Positions 17,827 through 26,723 of a DNA stretch of 64,000 nt are shown one piece after another. The stretch's first letter is position 1; every line of letters starts with the position of its first letter. The DNA is from Sphingomonadales bacterium (GTDB lineage Bacteria; Pseudomonadota; Alphaproteobacteria; Sphingomonadales; Sphingomonadaceae), in contig JAIXWO010000018.1 in NCBI GenBank assembly GCA_027491235.1, positions 1 through 64,000 of the forward strand, written 5' to 3'. Position numbers and translations under genes: made by a program. The notes beneath the pieces were generated by a model that was given only the letters and a program-made list of their open reading frames with translations, made no database searches and was not told where the DNA came from.

Positions 17827-19536
17827 ATGATGAAGCACTTTCCCCTCGACCGACGGACGCTCCTGCGCGCGGCCAGCGCGTCGGCACTGCTGCCGATGTT
17901 CCCCGCTTGGGCGCAGAGCGTGTCGCACGGGCGTGGCACGGGGGTGGGCACGTTATCTGGCGAAGACATCCGCCTGACCGTCGGCCATTCCAGCTTCACC
18001 ACGGGCGGGAAGACGGGCCATGCGTTCACCGTCAACGGCACGGTGCCCGCGCCGCTCATCCGGCTGCGCGAGGGGCAGAACGTCCGCCTGCACGTCACCA
18101 ACACGCTCGACGAGGACACGTCGATCCACTGGCACGGGCTGCTCGTGCCGTTCCAATATGATGGCGTGCCGGGCGTCAGCTTTCCCGGGATCCGCCCGGG
18201 CGAGACGTTCACCTATGAATTCCCGATCCGGCAGGCGGGCACCTATTGGTATCACAGCCATAGCGGCATGCAGGAGGCGATGGGCCAGTTCGGGCCGATC
18301 ATCATCGACCCGGCAGGCGCAGACCCCGTCGCGTACGACCGCGAGCATGTGCTCGTCCTCTCCGACTGGAGCTTCATCCATACGCACAAATTGATGACGC
18401 GGCTCAAGCAGGCGGGCGGCTATTTCAACCGGCAGAAGCAGACGGTGGGCGGGTTGCTCGCGGGCAAGGACCAGTCGCTGAAGGAGCGGCTGGAATGGGC
18501 CCAGATGAACATGGACCCGACCGACATTTCGGACGTGACGGGCTCGGTCTACCGCTACCTGATCAACGGCCACGGCACGGAGGAGAACTGGACCGGCCTG
18601 TTCCGCGCGGGCGAGCGTGTCCGCCTGCGCATCATCAACGCGTCGGCGATGACCAACTTCAACGTCCGCATCCCCGGCCTTCCCATGACGGTCGTGCAGG
18701 CGGACGGGTGCAATGTCCGCCCGGTTGAGACCGACGAATTCCAGATCGCCATTGCCGAAACCTATGACGTGGTCGTCACGCCGACGGAGGACCGCGCTTA
18801 TGGGGTCATCGCCGAGGCCATCGACCGCTCCGGCCTCGTCCGCGCGACGCTCGCTCCGAAAGCGGGGATGACGGGTGAGGTGCCGCCGCTGCGCGCCCGT
18901 CCGCTCCTCACCATGCGCGACATGGGCATGGACCATGCGATGCCGATGGAGCTGGACCTCTCCAAGCCCGAAGCGCCGATGATGGACCACAGCTCCATGA
19001 ACATGCGGGACTTCTCCGTCGCACCACAAGTGAAGAAGAATGCAGGCGTCGCCTCTCTCTCCCCCATGCCCGCCGAACGGATCGGCGATGCGCCGACGGG
19101 GCTGGAGGATGTTGACCACCGCGTGCTGCGCTACACCGATTTGAAGGCGCTGACCCCACACGACGCCCCCGCGCCGACGCGGACGATTCAGATGCACCTG
19201 ACCGCCAATATGGAACGCTATATGTGGTCCTTCGATGGTGAGCGGATGAGCGAGCGGACCGCGCCGATCATGTTCCGGCAGAATGAGCGCGTGCGCATCA
19301 CCCTCATCAACGACACGATGATGCCGCACCCCATCCACGTACACGGCCATTTCTTTGAACTGGTGACCGGCGCGGACGCCGCCGACCAGCCGCTGAAGCA
19401 TACCGTCAACGTGCTGCCCGGCGGCAAGCTCTCCATCGACATGACGGCCGACGCGCTCGGCGACTGGGCGATGCACTGCCACATGATGTTCCACATGGAG
19501 ACGGGCATGTTCCGCATTCTGAAGGTGCGGGCATGA
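17827..19536 (+). CDS. copA: Multicopper oxidase CopA (copper resistance)
   Basis: A 569-residue periplasmic multicopper oxidase that likely oxidises or sequesters Cu(I). A Tat signal starts the protein (LDRRTLLRAAS). The four copper motifs are clear: HWHG near residue 103, WYHSHSG near 139, HPIHVHGHFFEL near 500 and MHCHMMFHMETGM near the C-terminus. A Met/His-rich stretch at about residues 360-400 (MGMDHAMPM, MMDHSSMNM) is typical of CopA/PcoA. It overlaps copB by 4 bp. Confidence 0.95.
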   Translation: MMKHFPLDRRTLLRAASASALLPMFPAWAQSVSHGRGTGVGTLSGEDIRLTVGHSSFTTGGKTGHAFTVNGTVPAPLIRLREGQNVRLHVTNTLDEDTSIHWHGLLVPFQYDGVPGVSFPGIRPGETFTYEFPIRQAGTYWYHSHSGMQEAMGQFGPIIIDPAGADPVAYDREHVLVLSDWSFIHTHKLMTRLKQAGGYFNRQKQTVGGLLAGKDQSLKERLEWAQMNMDPTDISDVTGSVYRYLINGHGTEENWTGLFRAGERVRLRIINASAMTNFNVRIPGLPMTVVQADGCNVRPVETDEFQIAIAETYDVVVTPTEDRAYGVIAEAIDRSGLVRATLAPKAGMTGEVPPLRARPLLTMRDMGMDHAMPMELDLSKPEAPMMDHSSMNMRDFSVAPQVKKNAGVASLSPMPAERIGDAPTGLEDVDHRVLRYTDLKALTPHDAPAPTRTIQMHLTANMERYMWSFDGERMSERTAPIMFRQNERVRITLINDTMMPHPIHVHGHFFELVTGADAADQPLKHTVNVLPGGKLSIDMTADALGDWAMHCHMMFHMETGMFRILKVRA

Positions 19537-20369
19537 GGCGTGCGCTGACTCTCGCGGCCGCGCTGCTGTTGGCGGCACCTGTGCTGGCGCAGGACCATAG
19601 CCATCACAGCGGCCACACCAAGCCGATGCCCCAAGCGCAGGAGGCCACGCCCGCAGATGCCGGGGATTGGGCCGCCGATGTGCTGCATGATCCCAAGGCG
19701 ATGGCGCAGGCCCGCGCCGCCCTGTTCCGTTCCACGCGTGACAGCCGCGCGTTGCTCGTCCGGCTCGACCAGCTCGAATGGCGCATGGGCAAGTCGAAAG
19801 ACGGCCTCGCCTGGCAGGGCCGCGCCTGGACCGGCGGCGACCTCGACCGCTTCCTGATCCGCTCCGAAGGCGCGATGGAAGGGGGCGCGGTTGAGGAGGG
19901 CGAGGTCCGTGCTTTGTGGAGCCATGCCATCGGCCCCTATGCCAATCTGGAAACCGGCATCCGGCAGGATTTCGGCCACGGCCCCGCGCGCACCCATGCG
20001 ACCATCGGGGTCGATGCGATGCTGCCCTATTGGATTGAGGCCGAAGGCGCCGTCTTCCTCTCCCTCAAGGGCGATGTGACCGCGCGCGTGGAACTGACCC
20101 ACGACATGCGCCTCACCAACCGACTGATCCTCCAACCGCGTTTGGAAGCAGACCTCTCCGCACAGGACATCCCCGCGCTTGGTTTGGGCAGCGGGATCAC
20201 CGAAATGTCCGGCGGCATGCGCCTGCGCTACGCCATCCAGCCGCGGCTCGCGCCGTACGTGGGTGTGCACCGCGAACGGAAGCTGGGCGACACGGCACGG
20301 TTTGCGCGGGCGGCAGGCGAGGGAACGGCGGCGACCAGCTTTGTGGCGGGGGTGTTTCTGTTTTTTTGA
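19533..20369 (+). CDS. copB: Outer-membrane copper resistance protein CopB
   Basis: A 278-residue CopB homologue. A signal peptide ends near residue 19 (APVLAQ) and is followed by a short His/Met stretch (DHSHHSGHTKPM). The remainder is a beta-barrel-like domain with the family pattern ETGIRQDFGHGP and VGVHRERKLGDTA, ending in Phe as outer-membrane proteins often do. It overlaps copA by 4 bp, so both are one operon. Confidence 0.92.
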   Translation: MRRALTLAAALLLAAPVLAQDHSHHSGHTKPMPQAQEATPADAGDWAADVLHDPKAMAQARAALFRSTRDSRALLVRLDQLEWRMGKSKDGLAWQGRAWTGGDLDRFLIRSEGAMEGGAVEEGEVRALWSHAIGPYANLETGIRQDFGHGPARTHATIGVDAMLPYWIEAEGAVFLSLKGDVTARVELTHDMRLTNRLILQPRLEADLSAQDIPALGLGSGITEMSGGMRLRYAIQPRLAPYVGVHRERKLGDTARFARAAGEGTAATSFVAGVFLFF

Positions 20370-20377
20370 GGGGGCGC

Positions 20378-20740
20378 CTACTCCCCGCCAGGCTCGTTGG
20401 GACTGTTACGTTTCCTACGCCCTACATTCCGCTCCCGCCTGTCGAGCTTGCGTTCGACCACTTGTCCCAACGGATCGTCTGGCGACTTTTTCCATCCGCC
20501 TATGCGAGCGATGTTTTGCCGAATTGAGCTTTCAACAATGTCCTGCGTCGCATCGTCCAAATGAGACATGTGCGACAGTGCCTGAGCATTCTCATGCCTC
20601 ACACGTCGGTTTTCTTGAGCCTTACGAAGCGGAATCGATTTTCGTGCTCCATGCGGACTCTCGCCATATGTATTCCGGCGATCGCGCTTAAGGCTAAGTG
20701 CCTTCTTTTCCTGAGGTGATTTTGAATGCTTGTCGCTCAT
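20378..20740 (-). CDS. Hypothetical basic protein
   Basis: A 120-residue, highly charged open frame converging on copB. It has no recognised domain, signal peptide or membrane segment. The N-terminus is Lys/Arg-rich (EKKALSLKRDRRNTYGE). The AT-richer upstream sequence has only a weak ribosome-binding site. It may be real, but could be chance. Confidence 0.45.
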   Translation of the reverse strand: MSDKHSKSPQEKKALSLKRDRRNTYGESPHGARKSIPLRKAQENRRVRHENAQALSHMSHLDDATQDIVESSIRQNIARIGGWKKSPDDPLGQVVERKLDRRERNVGRRKRNSPNEPGGE

Positions 20741-20897
20741 ATCTTGAAAATAGGTACAGTCTACAATTACTGCAACGACAATAACGTATCTATTGAATCA
20801 TTACGTATGGATAGAGAAGAATACTCCCGCGTTGTATGGGCAAGGTCAATTGTTAGCGCCGGGTGCGAGGTTCATAACCCAACCTCACAACTCTCCC

Positions 20898-21315
20898 CGT
20901 CGCCCCGTGCTTGACACGGGGCTTGGCTTTTCTTGCGCCGTCCCGTTTGGCATGCTGCCGGAATGGCAAAGGGTGGATGGGTTTACATCATGGCGAACCG
21001 CTATCGCGGCGGGATGTATGTGGGCGTGGCCGCCGATCTGACCCGGCGTGTTTGGCAGCACCGCGAGGGCACGGGATCAATCCACGTTGCGGAATTCGAC
21101 AAAAGGCGGCTCGTTTACGCCGAACGTCATGAGGACATCGAAGCCGCGATTGCCCGCGAAAAGCTGGTCAAGAAATGGCGCCGAGAGTGGAAGTTTGCCC
21201 TGATCGAGGTGGACAACCCCGAATGGCTGGACCTTTGGGAGCAGTGGTATCCGGCAAACGCGGCACCAGAACCGGGCGGAGGTTAGCCTAGCCCCGTGTC
21301 AAGCACGGGGCGACG
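20898..21315 (+). mobile_element. Palindrome-bounded element carrying a GIY-YIG nuclease (full-length copy)
   Basis: A 418-bp unit. Each end carries CGTC followed by the 8-bp palindrome GCCCCGTG-N5-CACGGGGC (20902-20922 left, 21291-21311 right), the two ends being inverted copies of each other for about 29 bp with one mismatch. The GIY-YIG gene fills the interior: its ATG follows a roughly 40-nt conserved leader and its stop lies 3 bp before the right-end repeat. Two shorter copies at 21973-22132 and 55961-56119 share both ends. No target-site duplication is visible. The mobile nature is inferred from copy number and internal deletion. Confidence 0.75.
20963..21286 (+). CDS. GIY-YIG nuclease family protein
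   Basis: A 107-residue single-domain GIY-YIG protein. The GIY equivalent is WVYIMANRYRGGMYVGVAADL, followed by the RR..QHREG segment, and KKWRREWK and LWEQWY in the C-terminal half. Small proteins of this type are often annotated as UPF0213 or UvrC-like domain proteins; their substrate is rarely known. ATG 20963 (MAKGGWVYIM) is chosen. The gene lies exactly between two inverted palindromes, as in REP/RAYT units, which suggests that the nuclease acts on those ends. Confidence 0.9.
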   Translation: MAKGGWVYIMANRYRGGMYVGVAADLTRRVWQHREGTGSIHVAEFDKRRLVYAERHEDIEAAIAREKLVKKWRREWKFALIEVDNPEWLDLWEQWYPANAAPEPGGG

Positions 21316-21372
21316 CGAGAGAGGGGGCGGCGACCAGCGTTTTGGCTGGGGTCCCTTTTTTGAGGGGTCTGG

Positions 21373-21894
21373 CTACAGCCCCTGCCTGAACCTTCTGATG
21401 GCTAACATTGCCTCGTCGAACGTACGATCAGTTCCGGACAAGGTGATCCCGATGTCGCCGCCGGTTAGCGTCCGGTTTGCACGCCCGGAAATTGCTGAGA
21501 GGCCTCGCCTAGGAAACCGCGACGGATCGCGCAATTGAAGTATTATTGATTTGGTGCCCTTGTAGCTCCATTCCGAAATGTCGCTTATCTCATCCCATGG
21601 GATCGTCTGATCGCACCATCCGGCCCACCGGATTCCCGACGGGCCGATGCGAAGACGTTCGTTGTTCAACCACCATAGTTTTCCGCAACCAAATGCGCAG
21701 AACCCGGAGAATGCGATGATGACCCATCCCCAAAATTCCGTCACTAGCGGGCCAGCTCTGCGTGAGACCGGGACCGGGCCCGCCAATCCGGTCATCCAAA
21801 CGCCAATCGCAACAAAGACCAGCGAGCCTGCGAAGAGCAATGCGGTCCGCCACCGCGAGGTACGGGCAATGAAATCCTGCATGAGACTTTGCAT
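21373..21894 (-). CDS. STM3941 family membrane protein
   Basis: A 173-residue protein with two membrane segments at about residues 15-38 and 52-75. A PH-like domain follows, seen in LRIGPSGIRWAGWCDQTIPWDEI, the family's usual pattern. Function is unknown. The frame stays open further upstream to 22074, but that extension is antisense to the short palindromic element; ATG 21894 (MQSLMQDFIA) is preferred. Confidence 0.72.
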   Translation of the reverse strand: MQSLMQDFIARTSRWRTALLFAGSLVFVAIGVWMTGLAGPVPVSRRAGPLVTEFWGWVIIAFSGFCAFGCGKLWWLNNERLRIGPSGIRWAGWCDQTIPWDEISDISEWSYKGTKSIILQLRDPSRFPRRGLSAISGRANRTLTGGDIGITLSGTDRTFDEAMLAIRRFRQGL

Positions 21895-21972
21895 AGTGAG
21901 TTGCAGGGAGTGTGTGCAAGGTTGCCGTATCTCGAGGTCTGTCTTCATTGCACCAAGTCCCACACCGTTCCT

Positions 21973-22132
21973 CGTCGCCCCGTGCTTGACACGGGGCTTG
22001 GCTTTTCTTGCACCGTCCCGTTTGGCGTAGTGCCCGAATGGCGAGAGGCGGCTGGAAGCACTGCTATCCGACAAGCGCGGCGCCGGAATTTGACGACGGT
22101 TAGCCTAGCCCCGTGTCAAGCACGGGGCGACG
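21973..22132 (+). mobile_element. Internally deleted copy of the GIY-YIG element
   Basis: A 160-bp copy with both palindromic ends (21977-21997 and 22108-22128) and the conserved leader up to GAATGGC. The gene is cut to about 21 codons at 22038-22103: it starts MARGGW and jumps to YPTSAAPEFDDG, which matches the end of the full protein (YPANAAPEPGGG). This is the pattern of a non-autonomous deletion derivative. Confidence 0.8.
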
Positions 22133-22258
22133 TGGGTGTTGTCGGTGGGCCAGTTCCAACAACATTGGCACTAAATCCCCTCAATCTGGCACGATCCCCG
22201 TCGTTACCCTCCCTGCGGCCCTGTGCCGCGCACTCGCGACGTGAAAAGGGAGACCCAG

Positions 22259-22861
22259 ATGCATCTCACCAAGAAGGAACGGCTGTCGTTCATTTATCAG
22301 CTTCGTCTGCTCGAAGCGCTCTATCCGGATGACAATGCGGGCTATGCGCAGATGCGCGGGGCGCTTGAGGAGGGCTTTGCCAGCGAGTATTGCGCCACGC
22401 TGTTCGCGCTGCCCGATACGCTCGACATTGAAGAATGTGATCGTGTGACGGAGGTGCTGGAAATGTACCGCGCCATTTACCTCGCTTTGCGCGATGTGGG
22501 GCCGAGCCATCCTTTTGCCCAGCACCGGCTGGCGCGCTTTGCGGGTTTTGATCCGGTTTTTGAAGGGCGGCACGGCGCCTTTGCCGAACATATGATCCAG
22601 CGTGGCCTGTATCGGGAGCTCACCGCGATGGCAGGCGCGCGGGCGCAGCGTCCGATGATGCCCGTTTATGAGGCGATGCTGCGCGCCTGGTCCCGCCTCA
22701 CGCGGCGCTATCAGCTTGATCTGATGCAGGTCGCGACGCTGCTGGATGTCGCCAATGATTATCTGGTGGAGGCCGAGCTTCATCCGGATGAGGCAGAGGA
22801 GGATGTCGAAGCGCTGATGGGCGAGGTGCTCTCCTTTCAACAGGCCAGACCGGCGGGGTAA
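22259..22861 (+). CDS. YfbU family protein
   Basis: A 200-residue YfbU-type helical protein of unknown function. The start MHLTKKERLSFIYQLRLLEALYP matches the family N-terminus (KxERLxLxNQxxILExL). It continues with DECDRVTEVLEMYRAI- and F-GFD-like segments. ATG 22259 is preceded by an AGGGAGA site. It lies upstream of hppD but is separated from it by a strong palindrome. Confidence 0.85.
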   Translation: MHLTKKERLSFIYQLRLLEALYPDDNAGYAQMRGALEEGFASEYCATLFALPDTLDIEECDRVTEVLEMYRAIYLALRDVGPSHPFAQHRLARFAGFDPVFEGRHGAFAEHMIQRGLYRELTAMAGARAQRPMMPVYEAMLRAWSRLTRRYQLDLMQVATLLDVANDYLVEAELHPDEAEEDVEALMGEVLSFQQARPAG

Positions 22862-22886
22862 GGCATCCCATTTGACTCCGCACCCC

Positions 22887-22926
22887 CGCGCACAATATAG
22901 TTGCAACTGAAACTATATTGTGCGCG
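22887..22926. promoter_or_regulatory. Perfect 16-bp inverted repeat in front of hppD
   Basis: CGCGCACAATATAGTT (22887-22902) and its exact reverse complement (22911-22926) flank an 8-bp centre. It contains TATAGTTGCAACT, similar to operators of MarR-type regulators of aromatic catabolism. It lies 14 bp before the chosen GTG start. It could be an operator or an RNA hairpin. Confidence 0.6.
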
Positions 22927-22940
22927 TGCCGGAGAATGCT

Positions 22941-24038
22941 GTGACTAACCTGTTTGAAAATCCGCTGGGCCTCGATGGGTTTGAATTCATTGAGTTTTGC
23001 GCGCCGGAACGGGGCGTGCTGGAACCTGTGTTCGCGGCGATGGGCTTCGCGCAGGTCGCGCGGCACCGGTCCAAGGATGTCGATTTGTGGCGGCAGGGGG
23101 AGATCAACCTGATCGCCAATTATGAACCTAAAAGCCCCGCCGCCTATTTCGCGGCAGAACATGGTCCGTCCGCGTGCGGCATGGGCTTTCGCGTCCGCAA
23201 TGCGCGGCAGGCTTATGATCTGGCGCTCGAACGTGGGGCGGAGCCGGTTGAGACGCGCACCGGCCCGATGGAGCTTCGGCTTCCTGCCATTCGCGGCATT
23301 GGCGGGGCGATCATCTATCTCATCGACCGCTATGAAAGCGCCGACGCGCCGGGGGCGCTCTCCATCTACGATATTGATTTTGACTGGCTGCCGGGGGTGG
23401 ACCGCCACCCTGTTGGAACCGGCCTGCAGCGCATCGATCATCTGACGCACAATGTTTATGGCGGGCGGATGGACCATTGGGCGACGTTCTATGAACGCGT
23501 CTTCAACTTCCGTGAGATCCGCTATTTCGACATCAAGGGCGAATATACGGGCCTCACGAGCCGCGCGATGACCGCGCCCGATGGCAAGATCCGCATCCCG
23601 CTGAATGAAGAAGGTCGCTCCGGTGGTGGGCAGATTGAGGAGTTTCTGCGCCAGTATAATGGCGAGGGCATCCAGCACATTGCCTTCATATGTGACGATC
23701 TGATCGCGGCGTGGGACCGGCTGAAAGCGCTCGGCACGCCCTTCATGTCGCCGCCGGCGGCGACCTATTATGAGATGCTGGAAGAGCGTTTGCCCGGCCA
23801 TGGCGAGCCGGTCGCCGAACTGCAGCAGCGCGGCATCCTGCTCGACGGATCGACGGAGGAAGGCGATCCGCGTCTGCTCCTCCAGATTTTCGGCCAGACC
23901 GTGATCGGCCCGGTGTTCTTCGAATTCATCCAGCGCAAGAAGGATGAGGGCTTTGGCGAGGGCAACTTCACTGCCTTGTTCAAGTCGATGGAGCGGGACC
24001 AGATGCGGCGCGGCGCGCTTGAGGGGGCGGACGCATGA
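22941..24038 (+). CDS. hppD: 4-hydroxyphenylpyruvate dioxygenase
   Basis: A 365-residue enzyme that converts 4-hydroxyphenylpyruvate to homogentisate in tyrosine degradation. Two VOC-type halves are visible. The Fe(II) ligands are the His in IDHLTHNV, the His in IQHIAF and the Glu in [12 protein letters not shown] 22941 is chosen because a GGAG site lies 6 bp upstream; GTG 22920 would sit inside the palindrome. It is the first gene of an overlapping run with a VOC protein, followed by an MFS permease and a GST. Confidence 0.93.
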   Translation: MTNLFENPLGLDGFEFIEFCAPERGVLEPVFAAMGFAQVARHRSKDVDLWRQGEINLIANYEPKSPAAYFAAEHGPSACGMGFRVRNARQAYDLALERGAEPVETRTGPMELRLPAIRGIGGAIIYLIDRYESADAPGALSIYDIDFDWLPGVDRHPVGTGLQRIDHLTHNVYGGRMDHWATFYERVFNFREIRYFDIKGEYTGLTSRAMTAPDGKIRIPLNEEGRSGGGQIEEFLRQYNGEGIQHIAFICDDLIAAWDRLKALGTPFMSPPAATYYEMLEERLPGHGEPVAELQQRGILLDGSTEEGDPRLLLQIFGQTVIGPVFFEFIQRKKDEGFGEGNFTALFKSMERDQMRRGALEGADA

Positions 24039-24580
24039 GAGCGCCTGTCAAACTCAGCCGCATCCACCATGTCGCCTATCGCTGCCGCGACGCGAAAGAG
24101 ACAGTGGACTGGTACCACCGTGTGCTCGGCATGGAATACACGACCGCCTTTGCCGAGGATCACGTGCCGTCCACGGGCGAATATGATCCCTATATGCACA
24201 TCTTCCTCGATGCGGGCGGTGGCAATGTGCTGGCGTTCTTTGAACTGCCCAACCAGCCGGAGATGGGCCGCGACGCGAACACGCCTGCTTGGGTGCAGCA
24301 CATCGCCTTTGAAGTGCCGGACCTCGACGCGCTGCTCGCCGCCAAGGCGCATATCGAGGCGCAAGGGGTAGAGGTGCTCGGGCCGACATACCATGGCATC
24401 TTCCGCTCCATCTATTTCTTTGATCCCAATGGACACCGGCTGGAGCTCGCGTGCAACATCGGGACGGCAGAGCAGCACGCCGAACTCAAGCGCGTCGCGC
24501 CGCTGATGCTGGAGGAATGGAGCCGGACCAAGACCGCCCCGCGCCATGCGGATTGGTTGCACACAGAACCTGTGGACTAA
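24035..24580 (+). CDS. VOC family protein (glyoxalase/dioxygenase superfamily)
   Basis: A 181-residue single VOC protein with [18 protein letters not shown] at the N-terminus, [16 protein letters not shown] in the middle and [12 protein letters not shown] near the end. These give two possible metal His residues and a Glu. The start overlaps the hppD stop by 4 bp, so it probably acts in the same pathway, but the reaction is not known. Confidence 0.85.
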   Translation: MRAPVKLSRIHHVAYRCRDAKETVDWYHRVLGMEYTTAFAEDHVPSTGEYDPYMHIFLDAGGGNVLAFFELPNQPEMGRDANTPAWVQHIAFEVPDLDALLAAKAHIEAQGVEVLGPTYHGIFRSIYFFDPNGHRLELACNIGTAEQHAELKRVAPLMLEEWSRTKTAPRHADWLHTEPVD

Positions 24581-24590
24581 ACCGCTTGCA

Positions 24591-24633
24591 CCTCAGGCCC
24601 TTGTCCCGCCACAAGGGGGCAAAGGCCCTGAGG
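24591..24633 (+). promoter_or_regulatory. Hairpin next to the MFS ribosome-binding site
   Basis: CCTCAGGCC at 24591-24599 pairs with GGCCCTGAGG at 24624-24633 (one bulge), and CTTGT pairs with ACAAG inside. The right arm covers part of the GAGGAG ribosome-binding site of the permease gene at 24641. It may moderate translation. Confidence 0.4.
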
Positions 24634-24640
24634 AGAGCCC

Positions 24641-25933
24641 ATGTCCCGATTGACCGCGTTGCGACGTAAGTCGCCTACCTTGGCGCTCGTTCTGCTGACG
24701 TCGATCGGCATTGTCGGTTTCATCGACCGCATCATCATGAATGTGCTGGTGGAGCCGATCAAAGCCGATTTCGGGCTGAGCGATTTCCAGATTGGGCTCG
24801 TCAACGGCCTTGCCTTTGCGGTACTCAATGTCGTCCTCGGCCTCGCTATGGCGCGCGTGGCGGAGCGGACGCGGCGGTTGACGCTCATCTCCTTCGGGAC
24901 GTTCTTCTGGTCCTTGGCGACGGCGGCAACCGGCTTTGCGACCAACTTTGCGCAGCTGCTCACCGCGCGCATCGGTGTCGGCGTGGGGGAGGCGGTGGGC
25001 CTGCCGTCGACCTCCTCGGTCATCTCGGATTACTTCCCACCGGAAAAGCGCGCCTCGGCCATCTCGGTGTCGATGTTGTCGCCGCCACTTGGGGCGTTCA
25101 TCGGGGCAGCCGGCGGGTCGCTGATCGCGCACAGCTATGGCTGGCAGATGGCGCTCTATTGCGCGGCGATCCCCGGCTTCATCCTCGCCATCGCGCTGCA
25201 TTTGTTCGTCGAGGAACCGACCCGCGGCCAGCATGATGCTGTGGCGACAACCGATGAGGTTCCGCCCATGCTGCGCGTCATCGGCCGCTATCTCAGCTGG
25301 CCGACGATGCGGCATATGCTGATCGGCTCGGCGGTCGCCTCGCTCGTCGGGTTCGGTCTCAATGCCTTCATGGCCTCGCTCTTCATGCGCAAATTTGGCT
25401 TCTCGCTGGTTGAGGCGGGGCTGACGTCTGGATTGGTGGCGGCCTTGCCTGCGGCGATCAGCGTGGTCGGTGCCGGCGTTCTTGCTGACCGATGGGGGAA
25501 GAAGGACAAGCGCAGCTATGCTCTGGTTCCGGCCATCACACTCACCCTGTCGACGCCGCTCTTCCTGCTTGCGGTCTCACGCGACAATGCGACGATGGCG
25601 ATCATCCTCATCGGCGTCTCGGCGCTGGCGCAATATTGCTATCTCGGCCCGACATTCGGCACATTTCAGAACATGCTCCATCCCCGCATGCGCGCGACGG
25701 GCTCTGCCTTTACCAACTTGGTCTATTCGCTGGTCGGCGGCGGGATTGGGCCAGTCATTCTGGGTGCGCTGAGTGATACCTTCACCAAGACAGCCGCCAC
25801 GCCGGGCGACGGGCTGACGCTCGCGATGGGCGCGCTCTCCTGTCTCTATTTGTGGGCGGGGCTTCACTATTGGTTGGCGGCGCGGCATATCCGCAGCGAT
25901 CTTGACCGCCCTCTCGGACTGGAGCCTGCATGA
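24641..25933 (+). CDS. MFS transporter
   Basis: A 430-residue permease with about 12 membrane segments. The N-terminal half has the family pattern GFIDRIIMNVLVEPIKADFGLSDFQIG and a GxxxDRxxx-type loop (AMARVAERTRRL). The second half has ADRWGKKDKRS after helix 8. It is downstream of hppD and the VOC gene and overlaps the GST gene by 4 bp. It might import an aromatic amino acid or a related acid; substrate is inferred only from context. Confidence 0.88.
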   Translation: MSRLTALRRKSPTLALVLLTSIGIVGFIDRIIMNVLVEPIKADFGLSDFQIGLVNGLAFAVLNVVLGLAMARVAERTRRLTLISFGTFFWSLATAATGFATNFAQLLTARIGVGVGEAVGLPSTSSVISDYFPPEKRASAISVSMLSPPLGAFIGAAGGSLIAHSYGWQMALYCAAIPGFILAIALHLFVEEPTRGQHDAVATTDEVPPMLRVIGRYLSWPTMRHMLIGSAVASLVGFGLNAFMASLFMRKFGFSLVEAGLTSGLVAALPAAISVVGAGVLADRWGKKDKRSYALVPAITLTLSTPLFLLAVSRDNATMAIILIGVSALAQYCYLGPTFGTFQNMLHPRMRATGSAFTNLVYSLVGGGIGPVILGALSDTFTKTAATPGDGLTLAMGALSCLYLWAGLHYWLAARHIRSDLDRPLGLEPA

Positions 25934-26616
25934 CCTACACGCTGATTACCGCCAACCGGAATTACTCCAGCTGGTCCCTGCGGCCATGGCTCCTGATGAA
26001 GGGGTTGGGCCTGACCTTTGAAGACCAGCTGCAGCCCTTCACCAAGCCCAGCAATTATGAGGAGTTTCGCAGCTTCTCCCCCACAGGTCAGGTGCCTGTG
26101 CTGCTCGACGAAGGGCGGACGATCCATGACTCGCTGGGCATCACGCTCTATCTGTCGGACCGGCATGACGGTGTGTGGCCCAAGGACCCGGATGCGCGCG
26201 CATGGGCGCAATGCGCGGTCGTGGAAATGCATTCCGGCTTTTCCGCTCTGCGCAATGATTGCACCATGAATGTCGGCGTGCGGGTGAAGCCCAAGCCCAT
26301 GTCCGACGCGCTGAAGACCAATGTGGCGCGCATTGCCGAGCTCTTTGCAGAAGGCCTGTCGCGCTTTGGCGGGCCGTTTCTGGCGGGTGCCACGTTCAGC
26401 GCGGCAGACGCCTTCTTCGCGCCAGTGGCGTTTCGCGTGCGGACCTATGGACTTGATGTGGGGACGGCCGGGCAGGCTTGGGTTGACCACATCCTTTCGC
26501 ATCCCGCGATGCTGCAATGGGAATCCGAGGCTTTGGCCGAAAGCTGGCGCGAAGCGGGCCATGAAGCCGAACTCCGCGCCGCCGGTCAGGTGATTGCGGA
26601 TTACCGGACCGGGTAG
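25930..26616 (+). CDS. Glutathione S-transferase family protein
   Basis: A 228-residue GST. The N-terminal domain starts ITANRNYSSWSLRPWLLMKG, with Ser or Tyr as the likely active residue, then PTGQVPVLLDEG and IHDSLGITLYL. In the hppD context it could be a maleylacetoacetate isomerase-like enzyme, but the zeta-class SSCxWRVR motif is absent, so I leave it as a general GST. It overlaps the MFS stop by 4 bp. Confidence 0.85.
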   Translation: MTYTLITANRNYSSWSLRPWLLMKGLGLTFEDQLQPFTKPSNYEEFRSFSPTGQVPVLLDEGRTIHDSLGITLYLSDRHDGVWPKDPDARAWAQCAVVEMHSGFSALRNDCTMNVGVRVKPKPMSDALKTNVARIAELFAEGLSRFGGPFLAGATFSAADAFFAPVAFRVRTYGLDVGTAGQAWVDHILSHPAMLQWESEALAESWREAGHEAELRAAGQVIADYRTG

Positions 26617-26624
26617 GCTAAACT

Positions 26625-26711
26625 CCGTTTGCGCTGAGCCTGTCGAAGCGCGGTCCTTCTACCTTTGATGAACAGGCAAGGACTGTCCTTCGACAAGCTC
26701 AGGACAAACGG
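26625..26711. repeat. Inverted pair of TGAGC-CTGTCGAAG type repeats
   Basis: CCGTTTGCGCTGAGCC-TGTCGAAG at the left and its imperfect inverse, ending CAGGACAAACGG, at the right enclose about 30 bp. Another single copy lies at 56227-56250. This is a common dispersed repeat family in proteobacteria. It fills the spacer between the GST and pirin genes, which converge. Confidence 0.7.
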
Positions 26712-26723
26712 ATTTTGGTGTCG

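Noticed and set aside
17953-19578. 541-codon minus-strand open frame across copA
   Set aside because: Antisense to clear multicopper-oxidase motifs; the His-rich translation is a frame artefact.
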